Shown here piece after piece: positions 48,341-60,070 of a stretch of 64,000 bases of DNA. Below the pieces are notes generated by a model that saw nothing but the letters and a program-made list of their open reading frames with translations, did no database searches and was not told the DNA's origin. The DNA is from Chrysomallon squamiferum (Eukaryota > Mollusca > Gastropoda > Neomphalida > Peltospiridae): positions 7,524,318 to 7,588,317 of the forward strand of contig CM022668.1 of the NCBI GenBank assembly GCA_012295275.1. Reading direction: 5' to 3'. The position numbers and the translations under genes are program-made. The stretch's first letter is position 1, and each line of letters starts with the position of its first letter.

Positions 48341-48690
48341 AGACACAAACTATTCTGACAGACACAGAACACATTACACTAACACACACACACAAAATGT
48401 AAAATTCTTTGCTGCTATCTTCTGTAAGTTCAGACAAGCGAGGATTATTTACGTTCACGTGACAACAAGCAGTTACAGGTAAACGCATGTCAGGTATTCA
48501 GAGAGAAAAACAAAAGCTAACACAACTGTAGCATGTGTTCTGCAAGGGAGACAACTCCACTGAGATAATGTGTCGAGAGTGTTTTTTTTTCATTTTCACT
48601 GAGATAAGACTAGCTGAAAGCATTTGTCAGTTAGATGCACCAGTAATTTGAAAGTTTAAGAAAGTGTAAAGATTGCGTAAGATATTCTGT
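48341..48690. promoter_or_regulatory. Candidate conserved non-coding element
   Basis: Unique block at about 48400-48680 with TTCAGACAAGCGAGGATTA (K50-type GGATTA), TTTACGTTCACGTGAC (E-box CACGTG, 48450-48461) and ACAGGTAAACGCATG. All frames are interrupted. Confidence 0.4.
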
Positions 48691-49050
48691 CTTCTCCATT
48701 TTTTTTTTTATTATTATTATTTTTTTTTATCTACATTTTTTTTTATCTAATTTCTTTCTCATTTTTTTAATTTATTTTTTACTTCTGCCTGTTTTTAAAG
48801 CTATATAACTGGATTTCTTTTTTGGCTTTTTTCTTTTTTCTTTCACACATTCTTTTCGTTTTATACTTCTTTAAGTGTTTCTTTCTAAGCTTTGTTTTTG
48901 AATCATCAATCTTTTATCAAGTGAATGGGAATAACAGAACAATAAAAAGTTTGAAAAAGTGAAAAAAAGCAACAAGATAAAATCTAAAGAAATGGTTTGA
49001 AAGAATACTATAGGATTGCATTGAATTTTTAAAACTAAAAAAATAATTTC
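48691..49050. other. T-rich low-complexity DNA
   Basis: Poly-T and TTTC rich to about 48900, then unique AT-rich, and a (TC)n run at 49049-49072. Confidence 0.5.
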
Positions 49051-49465
49051 TCTCTCTCTCTCTCTCTCTCTCAATTACTTAACACCTATAAAAAATGAAG
49101 AGATGTACTATTAGTGTTCCTGTCATTTCTCATTACAATAAAGATTTCAGAAAACTGTTTTTAGAAAATCTTGGAAAAAACAGAAACTAAAAGTGAGACA
49201 GCTGGCTGGGACTATAAACATCTCTGCAGTCTTTCATTACACAAAATCATCTCAATTTCAGAGTCAAAGTTTTTTAAATCTTCAAAATGAATTTGAAAAT
49301 TTCTAATTCCTAATCTGTCAACATCAAAGTCATAAATTCTGAAGACTTTGTCATAATTATAAGGAAATAAAAACTTTTATGAAGACATCTTTTTTCAGTC
49401 TCTTTCTATGAAGTTCTTTTTTATCTTTATAATTTTCTTCTGTTTCTCACTTTTATACTGCTCTC
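49051..49465. other. Unique AT-rich DNA
   Basis: No supported exon. TTTCAGAAAACT and TTTCAGAGTCAAAG are acceptor-like words without a following open block with a donor. Confidence 0.4.
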
Positions 49466-49620
<155 letters not shown>

Positions 49621-49852
49621 AACATATATGATTTGGTATTAAATTTCTACAAATATCTCTATGTATCTGAATATGCTTGTCCATGTGTGTTTGTATACAT
49701 CTATATCTATATGTGTTTTATATAGGTATGTGATTATTTTCACCATAGATAAGAACAGATTTATCTTAGAAATTTGTAAACACATAAACAAACTATTTAA
49801 TGCAGGCACATTCCTAAACATGTCCAGGTGTTAACAAGATTAAAGAGAGAAA
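49621..49852. other. Unique DNA
   Basis: Nothing recognised. Confidence 0.35.
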
Positions 49853-49900
49853 AGGTCAGGTCAGGTCAGGTCAGGTCAGGTCAGGTCAGGTCAGGTCAGG
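49853..49900. repeat. (AGGTC)n pentanucleotide repeat
   Basis: Between nine and ten perfect AGGTC units. Every unit also spells AGGTCA, the nuclear-receptor half-site, in overlapping register. Confidence 0.97.
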
Positions 49901-49994
49901 TAGGTATGAGAATCCATAATGTATCACTGTACAAAAGAGATGTTTGTCTGTGTTCTTGTGAAAGGTAGATAACTCATGGGTGGATAAAATGACG
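49901..49994. other. Unique spacer
   Basis: Repeat-free; includes AAAGGTAGATAACTCATGG near 49961. Confidence 0.35.
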
Positions 49995-50345
49995 CAAGAA
50001 CAAAATAGCTGATTGGCCAGTTTGGCACTACAACGATAGAGCTGATAGGTCAGTTTGAAACTAGATTAAAACAGCTGATTGGTCAGTTTGTTACAAGAAC
50101 AAAACAGCTGATTGGTTAATTTCATACAAGTACCTAACACCTGACAAAAGTACTGAAGATTTTGATTGGCCCTAAGTGACAGAAATACGTAACAGCTCAG
50201 TGGTTAATACTGAGAAGTATCGTGACTTTTGATTGGTTAATACTGGCAGAAGTGTTGTGCAAGCTGATTGGACCAGACTGACAGAAAGTACGTAACAGGT
50301 GATTGGTCAGCTGGTCTAAGCTGATTGCTAAGAGGTGTTGGGGGG
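49995..50345. repeat. 33-bp minisatellite rich in CCAAT boxes and E-boxes
   Basis: Units containing ACAGCTGATTGGTCAGTTTG start 33 bp apart (GATTGG or GATAGG at 50011, 50044, 50077, 50110), then more diverged copies with GATTGG at 50164, 50231, 50266 and 50301. Each intact unit joins an E-box CAGCTG to a reverse CCAAT box (ATTGG). Confidence 0.9.
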
Positions 50346-50530
50346 ATTATGTTGTGTAAATACTTGAGGTATTTATTGTGGTCAACTTGTTAATGTTTTG
50401 TCCAGGTTTTATGTCCTGAATAATGAGGCCATGTTGGCTGACCTCGGTTGACCTGGAAATATGTTAATGTGGTTGACCTGGAAATATGTTAATGTGGTTG
50501 AGATCAATGACATATTGACAGCCAAGTGAC
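50346..50530. repeat. 25-bp tandem duplication with flanks
   Basis: GGTTGACCTGGAAATATGTT with AATGT completes a 25-bp unit at 50446 and 50471, and a third GGTTGA starts at 50496. TGACCT is the reverse of the AGGTCA half-site. Confidence 0.88.
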
Positions 50531-51270
50531 ACTGTCTGTTTGTTTGTTTGTTTGTTTGTATCCACAACCAAATTATTTATCTGTTTGTACTAGGAGTCAC
50601 AGAATTAATTACTTCATTCATTTGTTCAATCATTTATTCATCCATCCATTCATCCTTTCATCTGTAACTCAACAATTTTTGAAAAAGTAGGCACAGATTT
50701 TCTTCTTTTTAAATTTTATTTATTTATTTATTTGATTTAAACTGATTAATTAATCAGGTATTTTTTCATTTCATTTTTCTGTTATTTTTAAAAAATCATA
50801 CATTTGATAAAAATATTTCTGATATATTCAAATGAAAATGTGTATTAAATAAATAAGATATTACATACGAGTAAATATATATTTAATACATTTTATTAAC
50901 TAATAAATATATATAAATAAAACACATAAGTAAACAACATATTAAAATTAGATAAATACTGCAACAAAAAAAAGTAAACTTATGGTAAAAATAAATATTT
51001 TTAAATAAATTAATTTGAAACAAAAATAAAAACAACATAAATAAATACATTTAAAAAATAAAATAAAAAGAAGTGCTCCATACATAAATAAATAAATCTG
51101 GAAATATATATATATAAAAAAAAAAAAAATCACAAAACAAATAACAATATTTTATTAAATAAATACTACAAAAAAATATATAAAAAAATTGGAAAAATCG
51201 GAGATATAAATGAAACACTGTGAGATATAAATAAAAGATCAATATGTCACACTAAGCACATGAATAAAAA
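50531..51270. other. AT-rich DNA with TTTG and AAAT short repeats
   Basis: (TTTG)n at 50539-50558, CATT/CATC words to 50660, AAAT-like A-rich sequence 50850-51200. No gene. Confidence 0.5.
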
Positions 51271-51545
51271 CTGCTGTCTAACAGGGCTCATTAGAATTGT
51301 GAAATAGCGTTTTCTATACAACTCGCGGAGAACTGATACTTTTAACGTCACAACCTACGTGGAGGGCTGGAGCAAGGCTTGACGTCAATGTGCCGGATAA
51401 AAGCTTTATTCTGCGTACAATTACATGAGCTTTATGACACCATTAATACAGAACCATATGGACAATAAATTCCGTTGTAACACAGTTTCATGACAACCAG
51501 TGGTATACATCTTAATTATCAATTGAGGAGTATTCTATTATTAGA
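51271..51545. promoter_or_regulatory. Candidate enhancer element A of a related pair
   Basis: Unique GC-richer block. The 92-bp core 51380-51471 begins with TGACGTCA, then AAAGCTTTA, CAATTACATGAGCTTTATG, ACACC and ends GGACAATAAATT. It is clearly related to 52448-52539. A second ACGTCA (51345-51350) lies upstream. Cores fit bZIP (CRE), homeodomain (CAATTA) and Sox (ACAATA) binding. No reading frame runs through it. Enhancer role is inference. Confidence 0.55.
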
Positions 51546-51820
51546 AAGCTGTTGGGTTAGTTGTAAATGAGGGTATTAAAACGACAGAAGAAAAGAATAA
51601 AGGAATGGATGGTTTATGGTGTTGATTGTGGGTTAAATAAATAAATAAAATAAAACAGTAATGGGTTGTTGAGGTTAAATGGAAGGAGCAGGGGAATAAA
51701 AAGAGAAAATAAAGTGGAGAAAAGAAATTAAAGGTTAGGTAAGTAAGTGAATAAATCAATAAAATAAAAAGTAAATGAGTGAGGCAGAATGAGAGAAAGA
51801 TAAATGAAAAAATAAGTTAA
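51546..51820. other. Unique DNA and A-rich flank
   Basis: Grades into AAAT/GAAA-rich sequence. No gene. Confidence 0.4.
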
Positions 51821-51838
51821 TGACAGAGAGAGAGAGAG

Positions 51839-51916
<78 letters not shown>

Positions 51917-52145
51917 AGAGAGAGAGAGAGAATAAATGAATAAGAGAGAAAGAGTAGAGAATCAGAAAGGGAAAGAAATACAGAGATAGAGAGAAAAAAA
52001 AAAAGAGAGGGAGAGAATGAGAGAAAAGAAAAGTAAAGAAAGAAAGAAAGAAAAAGGTAGACAGAGATACACACACACACACAACACAAACAAAAATAAT
52101 ATAGAAGTAACATTAAAAGCTGAAAAAGAAAAAGAAAAAGAAGAA
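51821..52145. repeat. (GA)n microsatellite and purine-rich flank
   Basis: (GA)n at 51824-51930 with GATA interruptions, then GAAA/GAGA purine-rich sequence to 52060, a CA run and AAAAAG repeats. Confidence 0.94.
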
Positions 52146-52375
52146 ATTAAGGAGCACCAGTTAGAATGTCATATAACATAATGTATATATTATACAGTTT
52201 TGATCTTGTGACCCAGCAGACAAACAAATCTGTAACTAAACACCATCTACCACACACTGGCATATTCACGGAGCACCAGTTAGAACTGGAAAAAACCCAT
52301 TATTCGATTCAGACGAATTGAACCCATAATCTATCACACCTCATAAAACCAGTAATCAAGTTACTCACACATGCA
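52146..52375 (-). mobile_element. tRNA-derived SINE-like fragment with internal duplication
   Basis: On the minus strand GGGTTCAATTC (52315-52325) is a good B-box, with an A-box-like TTGATTACTGG (about 52349-52359) upstream at SINE spacing. Two copies of GGAGCACCAGTTAGAA (52151 and 52269) are about 118 bp apart, perhaps duplicated SINE body. Confidence 0.55.
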
Positions 52376-52640
52376 AAAGGAGGCTGTAATTGTTAGTAAA
52401 GCGTTCATGACGTCACCACTGTCCTAACAACAGCCACTACACAACACTGACGTCACTACAACACATAAAGCTTTACGCTGCTTGCAATTACGTGAAGTTT
52501 TATGGCACCGTAACTCGCAGACGATACAGACAATAAATTAGCGAGAGGTATATGATTGGCAGGGTGCAGTACGGATATTGATTACACATCATTCTCTTAT
52601 TTAACCTGCAGTTAGCCCGGTACTAAAATAAGAGTCTGCA
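52376..52640. promoter_or_regulatory. Candidate enhancer element B of a related pair
   Basis: The 92-bp core 52448-52539 matches 51380-51471: TGACGTCA, AAAGCTTTA, GCAATTACGTGAAGTTTTATG, GCACC and GACAATAAATT in the same order and total length, at roughly 70% identity by eye. An additional TGACGTCA is at 52408-52415. Downstream sequence (ATATGATTGGCAGGGTGC, TACGGATATTGATTACAC) is also unique but not shared with A. Confidence 0.55.
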
Positions 52641-53235
<595 letters not shown>

Positions 53236-53239
53236 TTCA

Positions 53240-53295
<56 letters not shown>

Positions 53296-53302
53296 CAACA
53301 AT

Positions 53303-53370
<68 letters not shown>

Positions 53371-53445
53371 TAACAATAACAATAATAATAACAATAATAA
53401 TAATAATAATAATAATAATCATAGCAATAATAATAATAAAACCTT
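53236..53445. repeat. (AAT)n/(AAC)n microsatellite
   Basis: AAT runs flank an (AAC)n block at 53290-53330. Confidence 0.97.
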
Positions 53446-53564
53446 TCTGATGATCAGTGAACAATTAAAGTGAAGTAGCCTTGGAAAACAAAAACTGAAA
53501 TCAATAACAATGTGGATTAGGATTTATTTATTTATCTTTGAGCTAATAAATTTGTTAATCTGAT
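53446..53564. other. Unique spacer
   Basis: Nothing recognised. Confidence 0.35.
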
Positions 53565-53690
53565 GTGGACATGGCTCAGTTGTTGGGGATTAAACAGGCA
53601 AATTGATGCTTTTATATAATTAGAGGTTCACATCAATTCAGTTCTGAGAACTCCTGTCAGAACTTCTATTTTAAATTGTACACACTGAAT
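53565..53690 (+). mobile_element. tRNA-derived SINE-like fragment
   Basis: ATGGCTCAGTTGTTGGGG (53571-53588) is A-box-like, and AGAGGTTCACATCAATTC (53632-53649) is B-box-like about 50 bp downstream. No intact tRNA fold. Read as a SINE head. Confidence 0.65.
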
Positions 53691-53990
53691 CAGATTAAAT
53701 AGAAAATGCAAAAGTGAGATAAATAAATAAAATAAAACAAAAATAAAAATATGTAAAAATAAATAATCTAAATATAAATAAATGAATAAAACTATATTAA
53801 TCTAAAATATATATGAAAATAATTAAGTAAATAAAAATATTAAAGTTATATTAAAATAAAAAAATTATATTAAATAAATAAAAATAAATAAATAAATAAT
53901 TTATTTATCTGTAAACATCAATTTACAAAGAAAGTTTCTTTCTTTCTTTCTCTATTTGTTTTTTATTTATTATTTTTTATAATTTTTATT
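53691..53990. repeat. (AAAT)n-like A-rich tract
   Basis: AAAT, AAATAT units to 53902, then TTTC/TTTA T-rich sequence. Confidence 0.82.
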
Positions 53991-54597
53991 TACTTATCTT
54001 GTTATACTCAGCAAAACATTCTCATCCTTATCTGTTTGTGATAAACATTTTTTTGTGACTGAACATAATTAGATACACCGTAAAGATTACAATTTACAAA
54101 CCTATGTAAGTAGTGGTCCTAGACACAAAGATAAAAATAAAACATTTGTTAAATAATTTTACCTCTTATAGAATGAATCAGTATAAACTATTTTGTTAAA
54201 GGCATTGTTTTATTAGAAGTGAATATCAATATAGATTTTAATTTTATGTTTGTTACATGTCTTATTGTCTTATTTGACCTTCACAAAACCTCATTTCACC
54301 CTTAAGTTCCTCACGTAGACCTGATATGTCTAGAGGGAGAAGTCATGTCTCCAAATATTTCTAGCCTAGCTTGAACTATTCAATAATATAACAAATTAAC
54401 CATGTTAGCTCAAAACATCACTTCACCCTAAAGTTATATATATATATATAAATTAAAATTTGTAATTAAATATGTTATAATGTTATCTTTGATGACAAAA
54501 GAAAAGAAAGGATATTGTGAACATTTTTTCAAATGTTTATACTTTTATTTTCATGTTTTTATTTTTTCAGTTTATTATTTCATTCTTTTTTTATTTC

Positions 54598-54632
<35 letters not shown>

Positions 54633-54720
54633 CACTTTTATGATTTATTATCATTTATAATCAATCTGTTGAAATAAGGTATCATATGTATCACATCCAT
54701 CACAGGCATTTTTATTATCT
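53991..54720. other. AT-rich unique DNA
   Basis: TCA(T/C)TTCACCCT(T/A)AAGTT is present twice (about 54291 and 54419), a ~128-bp degenerate duplication. TA runs are at 54436-54450 and 54602-54629. No gene. Confidence 0.45.
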
Positions 54721-55305
54721 CATATCACAACACAAGTAATGCTTTTTTTTATCTTTTTATTCAAAAGATAAATCTAATTTCTCTCATGAGGATTCTTTCC
54801 AAATGAGACTGGTAGATAAATTTTGCTTTTATCGATAAACTGACTTTTAAAAATTTTGTCTGTCTCGATCCAATAAAGATCTCAATATACAATCCCAAAA
54901 CACATGAATTAGTTTTGTTCAGTTGTCAGAAGGAAGCTAAGATGAAAACAGCAGTGAATGGTATAGGAAGCCCCTGTATGTATATTTTTTTAATACTCTG
55001 AGTGGTTTCCACAGTATTTGAAAATAATCTTAAAAATATAATACAGCTGGTTAATTAACAAGTTTCTTTAATTGTATAAAAATTATCTGCTTACATTAAT
55101 AAACTGACCATGAATATGTTTGTGTATTTTTTTTTTTTTTTTTTTTTAGTTATCATATGAAAAAACAATAAGAAAGAATAAAATATTAGAAATAAAAAGA
55201 AAGTAATTAATGAAAAATAAAAAAAATATACATTTATGTCTTATTAATATTTATGAATTGACTGTAATTGTCTGAAAATAAAAACAAAGACAGTTTAAGA
55301 CCTTC
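54721..55305. other. AT-rich unique DNA
   Basis: Poly-T at 55128-55148. No supported exon. Confidence 0.4.
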
Positions 55306-55640
55306 AAGAAAAATATTATGAAAAATCAATATGGCTGATTGCTAGCCCAAGGGGAGCAAACTCTGAAACATTTTATTAAAGTTCATTAACTCTGGCTTGA
55401 ATAATTATAACATGAACATCAAACCAGGAATGAGATATTTGTGGTTGCTAATGACAAGACTTAACGAAATCAACACATTGTAATTTCTCATTGCTCCCCT
55501 AAGGGGAAACAAATCTAGCCAAACTTGAGTAATCACGGGTAATGCAAACAGAAGAGCTAAAATTACCAAAGTCATTAAAAGGGAGATAATTAAAATTCAA
55601 GTCATTGCTGGGAAGACAATTTATATTCGAGACAGTCAGA
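55306..55640. promoter_or_regulatory. Candidate non-coding element with inverted repeat
   Basis: Unique block. CCCAAGGGGAGCAAA (55347-55361) and TTGCTCCCCTAAGGGG (55491-55506) form an imperfect inverted repeat separated by about 130 bp. CATTAACTCTGGCTTGAATAATTA lies between in part. No open frame with splice sites. Confidence 0.35.
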
Positions 55641-55910
55641 AAGTGAATTTTCTGTTAATGTAAAGAGTACATTGGTACTAATTTCTAAAGAACTGCAGAA
55701 ACTGACTTGCAAAGACTTTTAAAAATAACTTGAAGACAATGCTGATACAATTCTGAGGTCACTATCTTGTGTAGAACAACATATAGTATAATATATAATT
55801 GCACAATAAGAAATGGTGTTTTTGACATTATAATTTTTCAGCTGAATCTTGTTTTATAAATAGATTTTCTAGAAATCTTTTTGGCATGAACTAACACCCA
55901 TATAATATGA
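55641..55910. other. Unique AT-rich DNA
   Basis: Nothing recognised. Confidence 0.35.
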
Positions 55911-56005
55911 CATACACACACACACACATACAGTATACATATACAAACATACATACATGACATACAGACAGACAGTCAGACATACATACATACATATATG
56001 TACAC
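55911..56005. repeat. CA/CATA/CAGA short tract
   Basis: (CA)n at 55914-55928, CATA and CAGA units to 56003. Confidence 0.88.
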
Positions 56006-56700
56006 ACACACATTCATGGAACAATATGGATACATAACAAAGTACTTAAACACAGAGGAACAGCAGGTCGCAAGATCAGTTCCTTTCAGAGGACCAAGTT
56101 GCCAACAAACCATTCCAAACAGTTTATCAAATCATGTGCTGTATATGGGATGGCACTTATCAAAGATCACTTACTGCTAATAAAAAAATAGTAACCCATC
56201 ATTCAGTTTTCCTTTCCCATTATCTGTTGATCTTAACAAACATGTGAACCACATAAACCGCAGATTAAAACAGTGTTAAGTGCATCATTAAACAAAATAT
56301 CACCCTCCGCTTTCTGCTAGCTATCAAAAATGAAGACATAAAACTTGAGGAATATGGGTTAAAACAAACACACAGACGTTTTGAAAAAGAAGGAAGGATT
56401 GTTACATTCAAGTGTGTTAAAAGCTACTGTGAGTATAGCATTTCATTTCCTCCAGAGTATTAAAACCACATTGAGTTTGTGGTGATAGCAGAATTATCAG
56501 AGAGATGTTAATAGTTTCCACTGCTAAAGTCTTCTAATAAATAACTCATTTTGCAAGCCAGGAGATAGGAGCTAAAGAAAATATTTATAAATAAATAAAC
56601 CAAGATATGGGATAAGTTTTTTTAATTTATTTTTGTTTTTGTTAATGTTTTGCTTCCAAGGTATTCAGAATGTAGTGATAATTTGTATATTAGTGAGATT
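56006..56700. other. Unique DNA, possible eroded mobile-element body
   Basis: The interval 56020-56480 is repeat-free and of moderate GC, with a 60-codon plus-strand frame that I do not recognise (peptide includes SVPFRGPSCQQTIPN). GGATGGCACTTATCAAAGATC follows. No splice-supported exon. Confidence 0.35.
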
Positions 56701-57440
56701 GCAGTAAATAACTTTATGTGGATGGATGGATAGATGTACAGATGGATGAACTTACAAACAAATAGTTAGACAGGTAGAAAGTTAGACACTAGTATTGATT
56801 GACATAATTAACATTACACACAGACACAGACACACACATACACAGACACAGACACACAGACACACACATACAGACACACACACAGACACACACACAGATA
56901 CACACATACACAGACACACACACATACAGAGACATAGTGACTAACTGATAGAAAAAGAGATAGACAACCAGTACGTAGGCAGACAGATATACACAGATAA
57001 ACATACATACATATATAAACATATATACATAGATATATATACTGACAGATATATACATATATAGATATATTTACACAGACATACAGACATATACACAGAT
57101 ATAAATACAGACAGATATTTACACAGATAAACACACAGACAGATAATACACATAGACATACAGACAAATATATACACAGATATATAGACAAATATATAAA
57201 TAGATATACAGACAGATATACACAGACAGACATACAAAAAGATATACAGACAGGTATACATATATATATATATACAGATAAGTAAAAAATAAACAGACAG
57301 ACAGACAGATAATATGTATATATATATAGACAGACAGATTAATAGATAGATAGATAGACAGGTATGTGATATATGAATGAACAGATGGATGGACAAAAAT
57401 ACAGAAGCAGAGTGTAAAAAGTTATGGACAGAAACACAAA
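56701..57440. repeat. Compound CACAGA/CATA/CAGATA tract
   Basis: ACACAGACACA, ACATAC, ATATATACAGA and GACAGATA units over more than 600 bp, with (CAGA)n at 57293-57309 and (GATA)n at 57341-57357. The long minus-strand frames over it (up to 168 codons) are repeat translations. Confidence 0.93.
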
Positions 57441-57694
57441 CAAACAAAACAATTAGCAGGCAGACAGATGAAGATTTACGCTTGGGAATATCTGCACAAT
57501 AACTGAAATGTAAAATTCAGTTAATTTGTTGCTCTGGGAAAAATTCAGGTGTGTCGATTGACTAGAAATATATTTCCATTTTGCAATTAGGAATATACCT
57601 GTATTATGTAAACACAGACACATTATGTAATAATGCTGAACAAAACATAGATATTGAATAAATGGGCTTATGTAATGAATGGCATTGTTCATGC
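57441..57694. other. Unique DNA
   Basis: Repeat-free. A 79-codon minus-strand frame at 57453-57692 has no splice context. No feature called. Confidence 0.35.
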
Positions 57695-57790
57695 TGTGCC
57701 ATTAGTGGGTAGAATCAGTTGGATTAACTGTGTATACTTTGCAAATGTAGAGATTTCATGGTCCCAGGGTCAATCCCATTCAATGGAAAC
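57695..57790 (+). mobile_element. tRNA-derived SINE-like fragment
   Basis: A-box-like TAGAATCAGTTGGATTA (57710-57726) and B-box-like CAGGGTCAATCCC (57765-57777) on the plus strand with SINE-like spacing. It is followed immediately by a T-rich tract. Confidence 0.6.
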
Positions 57791-57925
57791 ATTCTTTTTT
57801 TAATTTTTTTTTTTTTTTAAATGTGTTATTTATTATGTATTTATTTATTTGATGTGTGTTTGTTTGTTTGTTTGTCTGTTTATTTATTTGTTTGTTTGTT
57901 TGTTTGTTTGTTTATTTTTATTATT
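57791..57925. repeat. Poly-T and (TTTA)n/(TTTG)n tract
   Basis: Poly-T around 57795-57818, TTTA to 57850, TTTG to 57913. Confidence 0.93.
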
Positions 57926-58855
57926 ACTTTTTAAATTTTAGAAGAATTTTATCAACAAATCTTACCAAATAGGATCTTACATTTTTAAAACTTTTTGAAA
58001 ATATATGTAAATGATTCTTTGCCTTTTGTATAAATAAACAAAGTGGCAGAATTCAGTTTATCATGTTTTTAAATAAACCAACCATAAAAAAGAAACAACA
58101 AAAGATTATTTTCCCAGCTACATCAAGTAATTAAAATGTGTTTCATTGGTCAGTACAAAGGCTATAAATATAAACTGATATTTGATTGGTTAAAACTATT
58201 TAAATTCTGTTAGCTGCAGAATATTTTATTGTTGTTGTTGTTCCAGAAATAAACAGATAATAAAAACAGTGCTGCCAGTAACACATTTATAGTTGCTATA
58301 GTAACAGGATATTTCTGATGTTTTTACGTATATTTATATTTGTCTGTTTGCGTGTTCTGATAAAAATGAAAAAAGTAATTTCAGTTTTCACGTTACTGAC
58401 ATCTGATATAGCAATACATGTCTTAAACTGATGAGTCATTTTTAACCTATCTGCACTGGTGACCATTTTTTCATTTTATCCAGTTCCATGTAATTTAACT
58501 AACATTCTGACCCATTCAGTAACTAATTTAACCAATCTACCTTTACTTCATCATTAAAATGTCTTGGTTTAGACTTTTTTCTTTTCTAGATCATTAAAAA
58601 TATTTCATTTTGACCTTTTCTCCATATTCTCCTTTTCTACATTATTAAAAGAGTTAAATTTTGATCTATTTTAATCAGTCATCTACTTTGACTGAGTATT
58701 AACAAACTTCATTACTAACCAGTCTATGATTTGACCAATATTCCATACTGACCTATCTAAATCATTAAGACATTTATTATTTCATGAATCTGTAAATGAT
58801 AATGATATATTATTCACATTATCTTTTGTATGCCAAATACAATTCTCTTTTTTTT
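57926..58855. other. AT-rich unique DNA with X-box-like motif
   Basis: GTTGCTATAGTAAC at 58292-58305 is close to the RFX X-box palindrome. TTTGATTGGTTAAAAC near 58181 and CATTGGTCAG near 58145 are reverse CCAAT boxes. From 58430 to 58790 TGACC(T/A)AT-like words recur (58457, 58509, 58611, 58660, 58732, 58750), suggesting an eroded tandem repeat of roughly 50-100 bp. Confidence 0.45.
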
Positions 58856-58878
58856 TAATATATACATCCATATGCATA

Positions 58879-58940
<62 letters not shown>

Positions 58941-59070
58941 TGCACATACATACATGTGTGTGTATGTATGTATATGTATATATAAATGTGTGTGTTATAT
59001 ATGTTTGTGTGTTTGTATGTATGTATGTATGTATGCATGTGTGTATATATATATATGTATATATGTTTTA
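58856..59070. repeat. (TA)n, CA and (TATG)n tract
   Basis: TA core at 58896-58925, (CA)n to 58940, TATG/TGTA units to 59066. Confidence 0.93.
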
Positions 59071-59520
59071 TATGATAAGAATATTGAAAATTGAAAATTA
59101 ATTTACCATTGTCTGAAAACTAGATCAGTTAAATTGTATTCTCACGTGTCTGTTCGTACGTCTGTATTCTGTCACTAATGTAACATGCATGGCTTCATCT
59201 TTCCTTGATTAATGCTCAGTTCAGAAAAAAATAATAATAAAAATTCCCTGACGTTAAAAAAAATAAATGATTAAAAAAAACCATTTGTGTAATTTAAAAC
59301 TGGAGAATGGCAAAAAGCTATTTATCTTTTAGTAACATCCATCAGTCGTTCCTGGGGACAGCTGATTCTGCATCATCTCTCTGATAGACACATGAAACAC
59401 ATCAAGGGGCTAAAAATAAAATCATTTTACTGCCATCTCTGAAAAAGTACTGAAACCGGAGGAGTTCTGAGTGCATTCTGACGAACAGGGAGAAAAAACA
59501 TGTCTATGTTTATCGATGGA
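59071..59520. promoter_or_regulatory. Candidate conserved non-coding element with MEF2-like sites
   Basis: Unique blocks at 59140-59220 and 59300-59510. AAGCTATTTATCTTTTAG (59316-59333) and GGGGCTAAAAATAAAATC (59405-59422) fit the MEF2 consensus (C/T)TA(A/T)4TA(A/G); ACAGCTGATTCTGCATC lies between. All frames are interrupted. Confidence 0.4.
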
Positions 59521-59763
59521 AATAAATGTTTTTTAATTAATGCTAAAAAATAAATAAAAAAATAAAAAATTCAGTTTATCTTTATAATTGCTTTTCCAGT
59601 TAATCTGTGAAAAAAAAACAAGGTTTTAGTTTTAGTTAATCATGCAAACATGTTTTACAGTTCATCCTACAAATTTGTATATTTTAAAGTTCAATATAAA
59701 ACAAAATGTTTCGGTGCATGAATATACATGTGTGTTGAATATGTATGTGTATGCTAGTGCATG

Positions 59764-59765
<2 letters not shown>
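59521..59765. other. AT-rich unique DNA
   Basis: Nothing recognised. Confidence 0.35.

Positions 59766-59810
<45 letters not shown>
59766..59810. repeat. (GT)n microsatellite
   Basis: Pure GT run. Confidence 0.97.
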
Positions 59811-60050
59811 CCATTCTACATTAGCACTGCTGTATCATGTTAATATGAGTAAATCCTTTGTTTTGACATCAGTTGATGCAGTTATCTGAAAAGCATTCAC
59901 TAAAAGCCATTGCTAATGATAGGTATTAATGCAAAGAGTTTTGTTTCACAACAAAACCATTTCTGTTAACAGTGTCCAGCAAACACAGGCTAGATTACCA
60001 CAGGCAGTGGAAGAGCAGGGAGAGGGAGGGTGGGAGTGGGGGGAGAAACA
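59811..60050. other. Unique DNA ending in a G-quadruplex-type motif
   Basis: Unique to about 60010. At 60018-60043 GGGAGAGGGAGGGTGGGAGT is followed by GGGGGG, satisfying the four-G-tract rule with short loops. Confidence 0.6.
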
Positions 60051-60070
60051 GATAGAGACAAAGAGACAGA

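Noticed and set aside
47760-48488. 242-codon minus-strand frame
   Set aside because: It translates (CATA)n and GA-rich purine repeat into YVCM and SLSL strings, with only short unique ends.
56006-56180. 60-codon frame as a gene
   Set aside because: Starts in CATA repeat, no splice signals, no recognised family; may be eroded mobile-element sequence.
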